DNA of 38,675 bases from Gammaproteobacteria bacterium (GTDB lineage: Bacteria; Pseudomonadota; Gammaproteobacteria; Ga0077536): NCBI GenBank assembly GCA_016874535.1, contig VGUA01000018.1, forward strand, positions 1-38,675, given 5' to 3'. Below are positions 7,483 to 16,133 of this stretch, one piece after another (within the stretch, counting starts at the first letter, position 1; every line of letters begins with the position of its first letter). The notes beneath the pieces were generated by a model. The model searched no databases. It was given only the letters and a program-made list of their open reading frames with translations, and was not told where the DNA came from. The position numbers and the translations under genes were made by a program.

Positions 7483-8343
7483 ATGCCTACCCCCACCTTC
7501 TCCGCGTTGACCACGCCCGTGCTGGTGCTGGCGAGCCTGCTCGCCTTTGCCGCCAATTCCGTGCTGTGTCGTCTTGCCCTTGCACCGGGGCTCATCGATC
7601 CCGTGTCCTTCACCACCCTGCGCATCGCGAGCGGTGCCGCGGTGTTGCTCGTTGTGCTGGCGTTGCGCGGTGCTTGGCGGATGCCGGATTTCCGACTTGC
7701 TTCATCGCTCGCGCTGTTTCTCTACGCCATCGCATTCTCCGTGGCCTATGTCACCTTGCCGACCGCGAGCGGCGCCTTGCTGCTCTTCGGCTCCGTGCAG
7801 ATCACGATGATCGGCGCTGGGCTCATCAAGGGCGAGCGACCATCGACCCAAGCTTGGCTGGGCATTCTGCTGGCCGTGGGTGGGCTGGTCTGGTTGTTGG
7901 CGCCGGGCGTGCAGGCCGTGCCCTTGCTGCCGGCCAGCGCGATGATGCTCGCCGGTGTGGCCTGGGCGTGTTATTCCCTGTTGGGCGCCCGTCGGGGTGA
8001 TCCGGTACTGGCCACCACGTGGAACTTCGTGGGGGCGGTGCCCTTTGCCCTGGTGGCGAGCGTGATGGCTCGCTCACAATTCCACGTGACTCCGGAAGGC
8101 GCGCTGTGGGCCCTCATCTCCGGTGGCCTCACCTCGGGTCTAGGCTATGTCATCTGGTATCGGGTACTGCCTGTACTGCGCACCACCACAGCCGCTGCCC
8201 TGCAGGTGTCCGTGCCGGTGCTGGCGGCCTTGGCAGGCGTGCTGCTGCTGGGCGAACCCTTGGCGCCGCGGCTGGTGTTGGCCGGTGTGGTGGTGCTGGG
8301 AGGAATTGCGCTGGTCGTGAGAGCGCGTGCGCGGAGTGCTTAG
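7483..8343 (+). CDS. DMT-superfamily EamA transporter
   Basis: This 286-residue protein has ten hydrophobic segments in two EamA repeats (about residues 9-140 and 150-282). The start of the first repeat, LLAFAANSVLCRLAL, and the second-repeat pattern ending LAALAGVLLLGEPLAPRL are typical of drug/metabolite transporters that export amino acids, metabolites or drugs. The charged loops are short, and the C-terminus is the usual short basic tail (RARARSA). It diverges from the NtaA-type monooxygenase; an exporter for a toxic substrate or product of that enzyme is possible but unproven. A hairpin follows the stop codon. Confidence 0.85.
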   Translation: MPTPTFSALTTPVLVLASLLAFAANSVLCRLALAPGLIDPVSFTTLRIASGAAVLLVVLALRGAWRMPDFRLASSLALFLYAIAFSVAYVTLPTASGALLLFGSVQITMIGAGLIKGERPSTQAWLGILLAVGGLVWLLAPGVQAVPLLPASAMMLAGVAWACYSLLGARRGDPVLATTWNFVGAVPFALVASVMARSQFHVTPEGALWALISGGLTSGLGYVIWYRVLPVLRTTTAAALQVSVPVLAALAGVLLLGEPLAPRLVLAGVVVLGGIALVVRARARSA

Positions 8344-8344
8344 C

Positions 8345-8367
8345 GCGGCTTGTGTCGGCAAAGCCGC
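8345..8367 (+). terminator. Hairpin directly after the EamA gene
   Basis: GCGGCTT-N9-AAGCCGC begins two bases after the TAG stop. The seven-base-pair stem has no following U-run, so termination is possible but not certain. Confidence 0.4.
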
Positions 8368-8558
8368 TATGTGACGAAAGCCATTGATCACGAATGACGA
8401 TGATGCGCCGCAATATCTCGCGTCGGACATCGCCGACCCCATGACGGAAAGATAAATCGGTAGTAAGTTCAGGAGGCCAACAAGATCCGGGCGTGGTGAC
8501 GTTGCCAAGAAACACGGCCACGCGATTTTAGAGAAAAACAGTGTAGGGGAGTGAACTC

Positions 8559-10220
8559 ATGTCCAGTACTGCCTGCATTCCTGCCGCGAGTAACGACTGC
8601 AGGGAATTTGATGTCATCGTGATCGGCGCCGGCTTCAGCGGCATGTATGCCCTGCATACCCTGCGTGCGCAGGGCCTCAAGGTGCGTGTATACGACGAGG
8701 GACACAACGTCGGTGGCACCTGGAACTGGAACCGCTATCCGGGCGCGCGCGTGGATTTCCCGGTCGCTCCCTACTACTGCTATACATTCAGTGACGAGCT
8801 CATGAACGAGTTCGACTGGCCTGAACGCCAACCCGATCAGGCGACGGTGCTGCGGTATCTCAATTTCGTCGCCGACCGCATGGATCTCAGGCGGGACATA
8901 GAGCTTGGCACGCGAATCAACAGTGCAAGCTGGCACGAGACCACCCAGCGCTGGCGGGTGGAAACCAGCAGAGGCACACAGCTGGAGGCGCAGTTCGTGG
9001 TCTGCGCGAGCGGTGCACTGTCGTCCGCCAACATGCCGAAAATACCGGGTATCGAAACCTTCGCTGGCGAGTGCTACCACACCGGGCGCTGGCCGCAGGA
9101 CAAAGATGTCGATTTTGCCGGCAAGCGCGTCGCCGTACTCGGCACCGGTTCCTCCGGGGTGCAGTCCATCCCGATCATTGCGCGCCAGTGCAAGCACCTT
9201 ACGGTCTTGCAGCGTACGCCACAGTACACCGTGCCGGCCGGCAATCGCCCGGTCGATCCTGCTTTCATTGCCGAGGCCCGGGCCACCTGGCCGAAAGTGA
9301 AGCGGCGCATGCGGGTCACGCCATTCGGCTCTCCCTTCATTGCTTCCACCACGCGCGCCAAGGATCACACGCCTGAGCAGCGCCGCGAAGTTTATGAAAG
9401 GTTCTGGCAGGTCGGTGGTTTCAACATCGTGATCGACACCTACTGCGATCTCTTCACTGACGAATTCGCCAACGAGACCCTGTCCGAATTCATCCGTGAA
9501 AAGATCAGGGGTATCGTCAAGGATCCGGAAATCGCGAAGAAACTGCTGCCGGATTACCTCGTGGGTACCAAGCGGCAAATCCTCGATGAGGGGTATTACG
9601 ACACCTACAACCGAGACAACGTGACTCTGGTGGATCTGCGCGCGGATCCGATCGTGGAATTCCACGCCGGAGGTGTGCGCACGCGCTCGGGAGATCATCC
9701 GATTGACGTGCTGGTGCTGGCCACGGGCTTCGATGCCATCACCGGCACCCTGCAGCGGCTCAATCCCCGCGGTCGTGGTGGCGTCACCCTCAACGAGTGC
9801 TGGAAGGGCCGTTTCAGTTCCTACCTGGGGCTCACCATTCCCCACTTTCCCAACCTGTTCATGATCCACGGTCCGGAATCGCCGGGCGTGCTGTTCAACA
9901 TGCCGCTGGGCGCCGAACTGGAGAGCGACTGGATCAGGGACTGCATCCTGCACATGCGGAGCAAGGGCCTCGGTGCCATCGAACCGGCACCGGGCGTGGA
10001 CGTGGCGTGGGGCGAGGAAGTGGCGAGTTTCGCCCGCATGACCCTCTTCGAGAAAACCGACTCTTGGTACACGGGCGCGAACATTCCCGGCAAGCACCGG
10101 CAATTTGCCGTGCATGTGGGGGGGCCGCAATATTTCGCCAAGATTGCGGAGGTGGCCGCGTCTGGCTACCCGGGGTTCGCGCTGGAGCAGGAGAACACGG
10201 TTACCACTTCGGCTGCGTGA
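8559..10220 (+). CDS. Baeyer-Villiger monooxygenase (class B flavoprotein)
   Basis: The 553-residue enzyme has the type I BVMO signature FAGECYHTGRWP (residues 168-179, pattern FxGxxxHxxxWP). Two Rossmann glycine motifs flank it: GAGFSG (residues 23-28, FAD) and GTGSSG (195-200, NADPH). NVGGTWNWNRYPGARVD is the usual cyclohexanone- and steroid-monooxygenase substrate/flavin region. Such enzymes insert oxygen beside a ketone to give an ester or lactone. GGGGAG lies about nine bases before the ATG, and 215 bp separate it from the EamA gene, so it probably has its own promoter. It converges on a beta-lactamase-fold hydrolase across a clean hairpin; that hydrolase could open the product ester, but this pairing is inference. 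Substrates could be cyclic ketones, terpenoid ketones or steroids. Confidence 0.93.
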   Translation: MSSTACIPAASNDCREFDVIVIGAGFSGMYALHTLRAQGLKVRVYDEGHNVGGTWNWNRYPGARVDFPVAPYYCYTFSDELMNEFDWPERQPDQATVLRYLNFVADRMDLRRDIELGTRINSASWHETTQRWRVETSRGTQLEAQFVVCASGALSSANMPKIPGIETFAGECYHTGRWPQDKDVDFAGKRVAVLGTGSSGVQSIPIIARQCKHLTVLQRTPQYTVPAGNRPVDPAFIAEARATWPKVKRRMRVTPFGSPFIASTTRAKDHTPEQRREVYERFWQVGGFNIVIDTYCDLFTDEFANETLSEFIREKIRGIVKDPEIAKKLLPDYLVGTKRQILDEGYYDTYNRDNVTLVDLRADPIVEFHAGGVRTRSGDHPIDVLVLATGFDAITGTLQRLNPRGRGGVTLNECWKGRFSSYLGLTIPHFPNLFMIHGPESPGVLFNMPLGAELESDWIRDCILHMRSKGLGAIEPAPGVDVAWGEEVASFARMTLFEKTDSWYTGANIPGKHRQFAVHVGGPQYFAKIAEVAASGYPGFALEQENTVTTSAA

Positions 10221-10243
10221 GTCTCCGGGAGCTCCCATCTCGT

Positions 10244-10267
10244 GCCGCAGGACTCATGACCTGCGGC
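10244..10267. terminator. Bidirectional hairpin between convergent genes
   Basis: GCCGCAGG-N8-CCTGCGGC is a perfect eight-base-pair inverted repeat in the 70-base gap between the BVMO stop and the esterase stop. The position fits a shared terminator for the two converging transcripts, though neither side has a strong U-run. Confidence 0.5.
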
Positions 10268-10290
10268 GCTGAACCCGAAACGTCTCGCCG

Positions 10291-11457
10291 CTACCGTGCA
10301 GCGTAGACTTCCTGCTCGAATGTCTTCAGGAAGGGCACCATCTTCGGGTCGAAGAAAGGCAGCACCTGGGTGCCGATCATCACGCTGAGGTTGCTGGCTG
10401 AATCCAGCCAGTAATACACATTGGAAAGACCCGCCCAGGCCGCGCTGCCCGCGGCCCGGCCACCTGGAATGTCCTTGCGATTGATGAGGAAACTCAGGCC
10501 CCAGCCACAATCTTCCGGCGGGAAGAAGCAGGCATCATGTGACAGGGCCGGCGCCACGGATCGCATGTGTCCACACGCAAGAGTGGGGCATTGGTCGCGG
10601 AGCATCTCCTTGACGGTCGCTTCCTGCAGTACGCGCTGGCCTTCGAGTATTCCGCCGTTGAGCAGCATGCGCATGAAGCGCAGATAGTCCTGCGCCGTGC
10701 CATAGAGCGCGCCCCCGCCCATCTCGAATTCAGGCTCTGCGGGCATGGCAAACGGCATGGGTGAGAGTTCACCTCCCGGGCTACGGGCATGGAAGCCACT
10801 TACCCGGGCCTGCATCTGTTCACTCAACTGGAAGCCCGTGCTGTGCATGGACAAGGGCTTGAACACATTCTCGGCCAGATAGGCGCCCAGAGTCTGGCCG
10901 CTCACCGCCTCCAGCATGAGGCCACCCCAGTCGATGCCGATGCCATACTCCCAGCGTTCACCCGGGTCGAACAGCAGCGGTGCCGCCAACGCGCCCTTCG
11001 CGCAACCGAGGATGCTCGGCATGCCGGTGGCTTCCATGTATTGCGCGATGGCTGCACTCGAGAATTCATAACCGAGACCGGAAGAATGGGTGAGCAGATG
11101 ACGGAGTGTGATGGCGCGCTTCGGCGCGCGCAGCTGTGGCTTGCCACCGGCATCGAAGCCGGTCAGGACCTGGGTGTCCGCCAGCTGGGGCACGACCTCA
11201 GAGGCCGGCGTATCAAGCGACAGCCGGCCCTGCTCCACCAGCTGCATCACGCCCGTGGTGGTGATGGCCTTGGTCATGGAGGCCAGCCAGACCACGGTGT
11301 CCGGTGTCATGGGCGTGCTTCCACCGAGAGTGCGGGCGCCGAAGGCGCCTTCATACAAGGTGCCGTCGCGTGAGCCGATGGCACACACCACATTGGGCAT
11401 GTCGCCATTGGCCACGGCGCGCGCAAGCAGGGTATCAAGTCGGGTTTGCAGGCTCAT
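10291..11457 (-). CDS. Beta-lactamase-family serine hydrolase / esterase
   Basis: This 388-residue protein belongs to the class C beta-lactamase/EstB-like family (penicillin-binding-protein fold), most members of which are esterases. The nucleophile motif is SMTK (Ser60, Lys63) in WLASMTKAITTTGVMQL. The second motif is Tyr171 in GERWEYGIGIDWGG, typical for EstB-type members. No signal peptide is seen, which argues against a periplasmic beta-lactamase. The start is the ATG at 11457, with GGAGAAG about six bases upstream; a longer frame would add 29 atypical residues. It lies 117 bases downstream of the NDH-SelD fusion on the same strand, so read-through is possible. It converges with the BVMO gene and may hydrolyse ester products. 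Confidence 0.87.
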   Translation of the reverse strand: MSLQTRLDTLLARAVANGDMPNVVCAIGSRDGTLYEGAFGARTLGGSTPMTPDTVVWLASMTKAITTTGVMQLVEQGRLSLDTPASEVVPQLADTQVLTGFDAGGKPQLRAPKRAITLRHLLTHSSGLGYEFSSAAIAQYMEATGMPSILGCAKGALAAPLLFDPGERWEYGIGIDWGGLMLEAVSGQTLGAYLAENVFKPLSMHSTGFQLSEQMQARVSGFHARSPGGELSPMPFAMPAEPEFEMGGGALYGTAQDYLRFMRMLLNGGILEGQRVLQEATVKEMLRDQCPTLACGHMRSVAPALSHDACFFPPEDCGWGLSFLINRKDIPGGRAAGSAAWAGLSNVYYWLDSASNLSVMIGTQVLPFFDPKMVPFLKTFEQEVYAAR

Positions 11458-11574
11458 GGGATCTTCTCCAGCCGGATGATGAAGCAGCGCGGTCGTCCGC
11501 GCGTGGATAAGGGGACTATAGAAGTGAGGGGCGTGACCTCGCAACCCGAGGGCTGCCGCCCGCGTGAATCCTGT

Positions 11575-13776
11575 TCAGATCGCGCGCACCGCGCCGATGA
11601 TTGCGGCGGCACAGCCCGCATCTTGCAAGTTTCGCAGGCATTCCTGTGCTTGCTCCGCCGGTAGGGCGGCGAGCAGGCCGCCGGAAGTCTGGGGATCAAA
11701 CAGCAGCGGATGGCGCTCCGGATGCGCCGCCGCATTCCGCAGCGTGATTGAATCCGGCAGATGCTCATTGCGGGTGTGGAGTGTGCTGCGCACTCCGCCT
11801 GCGACCCTGTCTTCGGCACCCGCAAGCACCGGCAGCTCGGCCAGATCGAGTTCCGCGCGGAGCAGGCTGCCCTCCAGCATCTCACCCAGATGGCCGGCAA
11901 GCCCGAAGCCCGTGACGTCGGTCAGCGCGTGCACTTCGTATCCACGCAGAATTCGCGCCGCCCGTCCGTTGTCCTCGCTCATGGTCCGCAGGGCGGCATC
12001 GAGCCAGGGACTGAAACAGCGGCCCTGCATGTCGGCCGCGAGCAAAACGCCTGTGCCGAGTGCCTTGGTCAGGATGAGCACATCCCCGGGGTGCGGTGCG
12101 CGCTTCGGACGCAGCGCGCCGCGTGGCGCGAAGCCAGTGACGCTGAAAGCCAGGGACATCTCGGCGCCTTCCGCGGTATGCCCACCCACCAGAGCGGCAC
12201 CCGCGGCACCGAGCGTGGCACGTGCCCCTGCGATGAGCTGCACCAGATCGCGGCGCGTGATGTCCTCGCCATTCACCGGCAAGGTCACGTGAGCGAGGGC
12301 GCTGTGCGGCGTGGCACCCATGGCAAAAAGATCGGACACGGCATGCGCGGCGGTGATCCGGCCAAAGAGCCAGGGATCATCGATGAAGCTGCGGAAGCCA
12401 TCGAGCGACTGCACCGCGAGTTCACCTGCCGGAAATTCACTGACCGCGGCGTCGTCGAATTCCATGCCGGCGTCAGCGCCCGGCAAGGCACACAGCGCAC
12501 TGCGCAGCGTGTGTGCCGCAACCTTGGCACCACAGCCACCGCAACGCCCCTCCAGCGGACCAAGGGCGGCGATCTCGCCCTGCAGAGCGTTCGGGATCGC
12601 ATGGTCCGGAGCAGCCATGATTGCCGGCAGTGACTGGAATTTCCGCATGAAGCGACGATCGATCCAGTCCTTCCAGCGCCAGACCCAAGCCCCTTGAACG
12701 GACCAGCGACCGCGCGTGGCGAGCGCATGGCGTGGGCCCGTGGCGAGGATTGCCAGCGCCTGCTGCTGTGGAACCCAGTGTTGCAAGGACTGACCGAGGA
12801 AGAACCGCTGCAGGTTTTCCGCCAGCAAGGCGCCCTGACGCACGGCATGCACGCCGGCCTTGGGGCGAGGATGTCCCGCAATCGCTGCACAGTCGCCAGC
12901 GGCGAAGACCGACGCATGCGAGACCGAGCGCAGGTCGGTGCCCACTTGCACATAACCTTGCGCATCCGTGTCCAGGCCTGATGCCCGGAACCAGGGCGCA
13001 GGTGCGGCCGTGGTTACCCAGAGGATTTCATCAAAGGAGAAGCTGCGGCCATCCGCCGCCGCCACGCGCTCGCCATCCACCTCCTGCACGCGGGTACCGG
13101 TGTGCAGCGCGATGCCGCGCGCGGCGAGAATCCGCGTGAATGCGGCGCGGGTAGATGCATTGTGACCGGGCAATACCGAAGCGTCCGCACAGAGCAGGGT
13201 GAAGGACAGATTGTCCACCCTGGCTCCTCGCTCCCGCCGGGCGGCCTGCAGACGATGTTGCATGGCGAGCACCAGCTCGACGCCGCCCGCCCCGCCGCCA
13301 ATGACGCCCACGTGGCAGGCCGTCACGCTTGACAGCACCCGCGCTTCGATCGCCTGCCAACGGTGCGCGAAGGCATCGATCGGTTTGACCGGAGTCAGTT
13401 TCAAGTCATTGAGGATTTTGGCCGGCAGCGCGGGGGTGGAGCCGGTATTGAGGGCAAGCAGATCGAATTCCAGCGGCGGACGGTCGGCGAACCGAATCTC
13501 GTGTGCCGCGAGGTCGAGGCCGGTCACTTCGCCCAGAATGAAGCGACAGCGGGCTTGATGCGCGAGCGCCCTCAGGTCGAAATGCATCTCCCGGGCGGTG
13601 TAATGACCGGCGATGAATCCCGGAAGCATGCCCGAGTAGGGGGACTGACTGGTCCGGCTCACCAAGGTCAGACGCACGCCCGGCAGTGGCCGCATGGCAA
13701 AGCGCCGCAACACCGACAGATGCGCATGCCCGCCTCCGATGAGGACCAGATCCTTGACTGCGGGTGTTTGCTGCAC
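11575..13776 (-). CDS. selD: FAD oxidoreductase - selenide, water dikinase (SelD) fusion
   Basis: The 733-residue protein joins two enzymes. Residues 8-390 form an NDH-like pyridine nucleotide-disulfide oxidoreductase: FAD motif IGGGHAHL (13-20), second motif GGGAGGVE (160-167) and FAAGDCA (291-297). Residues 405-733 are SelD, which makes selenophosphate from selenide and ATP. SelD features are RCGGCGAK with Cys415 and Lys418 matching E. coli Cys17 and Lys20, HAVSDLFAMGATP, LTDVTGFGLAGHLGEM and DPQTSGGLL. The start is GTG; no better start is seen. The fusion is known in some bacteria, and the FAD part may supply or reduce the selenium donor, but its reaction is not settled. No selA, selB, tRNA-Sec or mnmH is in the window, so the use of the product (selenoprotein or selenouridine tRNA) is open. 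Confidence 0.9.
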   Translation of the reverse strand: MQQTPAVKDLVLIGGGHAHLSVLRRFAMRPLPGVRLTLVSRTSQSPYSGMLPGFIAGHYTAREMHFDLRALAHQARCRFILGEVTGLDLAAHEIRFADRPPLEFDLLALNTGSTPALPAKILNDLKLTPVKPIDAFAHRWQAIEARVLSSVTACHVGVIGGGAGGVELVLAMQHRLQAARRERGARVDNLSFTLLCADASVLPGHNASTRAAFTRILAARGIALHTGTRVQEVDGERVAAADGRSFSFDEILWVTTAAPAPWFRASGLDTDAQGYVQVGTDLRSVSHASVFAAGDCAAIAGHPRPKAGVHAVRQGALLAENLQRFFLGQSLQHWVPQQQALAILATGPRHALATRGRWSVQGAWVWRWKDWIDRRFMRKFQSLPAIMAAPDHAIPNALQGEIAALGPLEGRCGGCGAKVAAHTLRSALCALPGADAGMEFDDAAVSEFPAGELAVQSLDGFRSFIDDPWLFGRITAAHAVSDLFAMGATPHSALAHVTLPVNGEDITRRDLVQLIAGARATLGAAGAALVGGHTAEGAEMSLAFSVTGFAPRGALRPKRAPHPGDVLILTKALGTGVLLAADMQGRCFSPWLDAALRTMSEDNGRAARILRGYEVHALTDVTGFGLAGHLGEMLEGSLLRAELDLAELPVLAGAEDRVAGGVRSTLHTRNEHLPDSITLRNAAAHPERHPLLFDPQTSGGLLAALPAEQAQECLRNLQDAGCAAAIIGAVRAI

Positions 13777-13889
13777 GATTGGGGGAAGCGGTCCGGTTGT
13801 CGAACCCCGACTCTAGCCGAGCCGGCCGTCCACCCCAAGCGCGGAGGCCTGGTTTACACTTGCAGCCGGCTCTTTTGTGGAAACCTCTG

Positions 13890-14555
13890 ATGCAATGGCA
13901 GGAAATCTCGCGTCGCCTCGGCGCAGTGGAAACATCCCATCTGGCAGATTCCGACAAGACCGTGCGTTTGATGGACCGCGGCCTGCGTCCGCTGGTGCCC
14001 GGCAGGAAAATGATCGGCCGCGCCTTCACGCTGTTCTGCCGGGAGGATTTTCTCACCGTGATGGTGGCGCTCGCCGAGGCACAACCCGGTGATGTGCTCA
14101 TCATCAATACCCTGGGCAGCGAGCGCGCCGTGCTGGGCGAACTCTTCAGCATGGAGGCCCATCGCCGTGGCCTCGCGGGCATCGTGGTCGATGGTCTGGT
14201 GCGTGACACGGTGACCCTGCGGACTCTCGATATCCCGGTCTATGCGCGTGGGGCGACCCCGCTTGCCGGCACCATCACCCGGCTCTTTCCCACCCAGGTG
14301 CCGCTCGCCTGCGGCGGGGTGCAGGTCCAGCCCGGCGATGTCGTGTTCGGGGATGATGATGGCATCATCGTGGCAAGCGAGGCGGAGCTTGCGACCCTGC
14401 TGCCGATCGCCGAGCAGATAGAGGCCCGTGAGCGGGCCACCATCGCCCGCCTGCAGGCGGGCCAGAGCCTGTTGTCGCTTCTCAACTTCGAGGAGCATCG
14501 GGCGAACGTCGCAGCGGGTCGCGAGAGCGCGCTGCGTTTCCTTCAGGATTCGTGA
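13890..14555 (+). CDS. RraA-family protein
   Basis: This 221-residue protein belongs to the RraA/HMG-aldolase family. The signature is the glycine, 20 residues, then arginine-aspartate pattern: GELFSMEAHRRGLAGIVVDG followed by LVRD. In aldolase members this region binds the divalent metal and substrate; in E. coli RraA the same fold inhibits RNase E. The catabolic setting (lipocalin-like, methyltransferase and quinone reductase genes follow) favours an aldolase, decarboxylase or lyase on a 2-oxo acid over RNase E control, but that is inference. The ATG at 13890 gives the normal N-terminus; the ribosome binding site is weak. It is the first gene of a rightward operon and diverges from the SelD fusion over 113 bases. 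Confidence 0.82.
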   Translation: MQWQEISRRLGAVETSHLADSDKTVRLMDRGLRPLVPGRKMIGRAFTLFCREDFLTVMVALAEAQPGDVLIINTLGSERAVLGELFSMEAHRRGLAGIVVDGLVRDTVTLRTLDIPVYARGATPLAGTITRLFPTQVPLACGGVQVQPGDVVFGDDDGIIVASEAELATLLPIAEQIEARERATIARLQAGQSLLSLLNFEEHRANVAAGRESALRFLQDS

Positions 14556-14567
14556 ACGAGGATTTCC

Positions 14568-15011
14568 ATGATCAGCCAACACTTCATCGGCACCTGGCAA
14601 CTGCTTGATGCCTGCGCCCTGACCGAAGACGGTCGCCGTGTCCCTTCTCCGTTGGGTGAGAAAGTCCTCGGGCAGATCATGTACGACGCCCACGGCAACA
14701 TGTCCGCTCAGCTCATGAGCGCGACGCGGCGGCGCTTCTCCTCCCGCAATCCCGAGGAGTGCGGAGATGCCGAATTCCGCGAAGCCTTCATGAGTTTCAC
14801 GAGCTACTGGGGCAAGTACCGCATCGATGAGGCGGCGGGCACGGTCACCCATACGGTCACTGGCGCTTCGGCCCCCAGCTGGCCGGGTTCGGAGCAGGTG
14901 CGCTACTACGCGCTTGAGGGACGCACGCTCACCCTCAAGACGCCACCCATCCGTGGCCGCGATGGCGTAAAGCAGGTGCAGATGCTGGTGTGGGAGCGCA
15001 TCGCGCCCTGA
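14568..15011 (+). CDS. Lipocalin-like domain protein
   Basis: The 147-residue cytoplasmic protein shows the lipocalin_5-type pattern: the opening FIGTWQLLDACALTEDG, then GQIMYDAHGNMSAQLM, then YWGKYRIDEAAGTVTH and a closing strand pair ending VLVWERIAP. The family has a small beta-barrel that may bind a hydrophobic ligand; no reaction is established and there is no signal peptide. The ATG lies 12 bases after the RraA stop, preceded by GAACGAGGA, so translation is probably coupled. In this operon it could carry or bind an intermediate, but nothing in the sequence proves that. Confidence 0.8.
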   Translation: MISQHFIGTWQLLDACALTEDGRRVPSPLGEKVLGQIMYDAHGNMSAQLMSATRRRFSSRNPEECGDAEFREAFMSFTSYWGKYRIDEAAGTVTHTVTGASAPSWPGSEQVRYYALEGRTLTLKTPPIRGRDGVKQVQMLVWERIAP

Positions 15012-15063
15012 ACCGGGCAGGCATTTCACAGGCGGAACGCAGGAATAGCCGGAGGAGGCTCGC

Positions 15064-16119
15064 ATGTCGCTCGATATGGCGAAGGTCAAGACGCTCGCAT
15101 TCCGCATGCTCGACGACATTGGCGCTGCGGCCAGCGGTGCGCTGGTGCTGCTGGGTGACCGGCTGGGGCTCTATCAAGGGTTGGTCCAGCATGGGCCGGC
15201 AACATCTGCAGTTTTCGCCGAGAAGATGGGCCTGCATGAACGCCATGTCCGCGAATGGCTGCATGCGCAGGCCGTTTCGCGCTACATCGACTATGACCCG
15301 GCGACCGAACAGTTCTCGCTCAGTCCCGAGCAGGCAATGATTCTCGCCAATCCCGACAGCCCGGTGGCAATGGCCGGTGCCTACTGGGGCGTGGCGGATC
15401 TCTATGGCATCGAGCCCCGGGTCGCCGAAGCCTTCCGCACCGGCGAGGGCGTGCCCTGGGGTGAGCACAGCAGCTGTCTCTTCTGTGGCACGGCGCGCTT
15501 CTATGGGCCGGCATACCGCACCAGTCTCATCAGCCAGTGGTTGCCCGCGCTGGAGGGCGTGGTGCCGCGCCTGGAGCAGGGCGCACGCGTGGCCGATGTG
15601 GGCTGCGGGCATGCACTCACCACACGCCTGATGGCCAAGGCCTTCCCGGCCTCACATTTCACAGGAGTCGACTTCCATGCGCCGTCCGTCGCGCATGCCG
15701 CGGAGCTCGCGCGGGATGAAGGCCTCACCAATGTACGTTTCGAGCAGGGTTCGGCGCTGGCTTTCCCGGGTGACGGCTACGATCTGGTGACCTTCTTCGA
15801 CTGCCTGCATGACATGGGCGACCCGCTGGGTGTGGCGCGCAGCGTGGCCGAACGTCTGGCCCCTGACGGTACCTGGATGATCGTGGAACCGCAGGCCGGG
15901 GATACACTCGCCGACAACATGAATCCGGTGAGTCGGGCCTATCTCGCGTTTTCCACCATGGTGTGCGTGCCCGCCTCCCTGAGCCAGGAAGGACGCGCTG
16001 GCCTCGGTGCCCAGGCCGGCGAAAAACGCCTGACGGAAATTATCAAGGCCGCCGGCTTCCGCCATGTGCGCCGCGCCCTCGACACCTCCACCAACATGAA
16101 TCTCGAAGCCAGACTCTGA
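15064..16119 (+). CDS. SAM-dependent methyltransferase with N-terminal winged helix
   Basis: The 351-residue protein starts with a helical winged-helix-like dimerisation region (about residues 1-95, including AEKMGLHERHVREWLHAQ). A class I methyltransferase core follows: motif I VADVGCGHAL near residue 178, the acidic loop GVDFHAP and the post-motif YDLVTFFDCLHDM. The layout matches the Rv2258c-like family. GGAGGAG lies six bases before the ATG. It is third in the RraA-lipocalin-methyltransferase-quinone reductase operon. A small hydroxylated metabolite is a reasonable substrate class, but none can be named. Confidence 0.83.
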   Translation: MSLDMAKVKTLAFRMLDDIGAAASGALVLLGDRLGLYQGLVQHGPATSAVFAEKMGLHERHVREWLHAQAVSRYIDYDPATEQFSLSPEQAMILANPDSPVAMAGAYWGVADLYGIEPRVAEAFRTGEGVPWGEHSSCLFCGTARFYGPAYRTSLISQWLPALEGVVPRLEQGARVADVGCGHALTTRLMAKAFPASHFTGVDFHAPSVAHAAELARDEGLTNVRFEQGSALAFPGDGYDLVTFFDCLHDMGDPLGVARSVAERLAPDGTWMIVEPQAGDTLADNMNPVSRAYLAFSTMVCVPASLSQEGRAGLGAQAGEKRLTEIIKAAGFRHVRRALDTSTNMNLEARL

Positions 16120-16133
16120 ACAGGACAAAGCCC

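Noticed and set aside
8491-8523. Inverted repeat GCGTGG-N21-CCACGC before the BVMO start
   Set aside because: A six-base-pair stem with a 21-base loop is easily due to chance in GC-rich DNA, and no T-run or operator context supports it.
8469-10238. 589-codon open frame on the minus strand across the BVMO gene
   Set aside because: It is a high-GC antisense shadow of a gene with every BVMO motif; its translation is rich in H, R and G and shows no domain.
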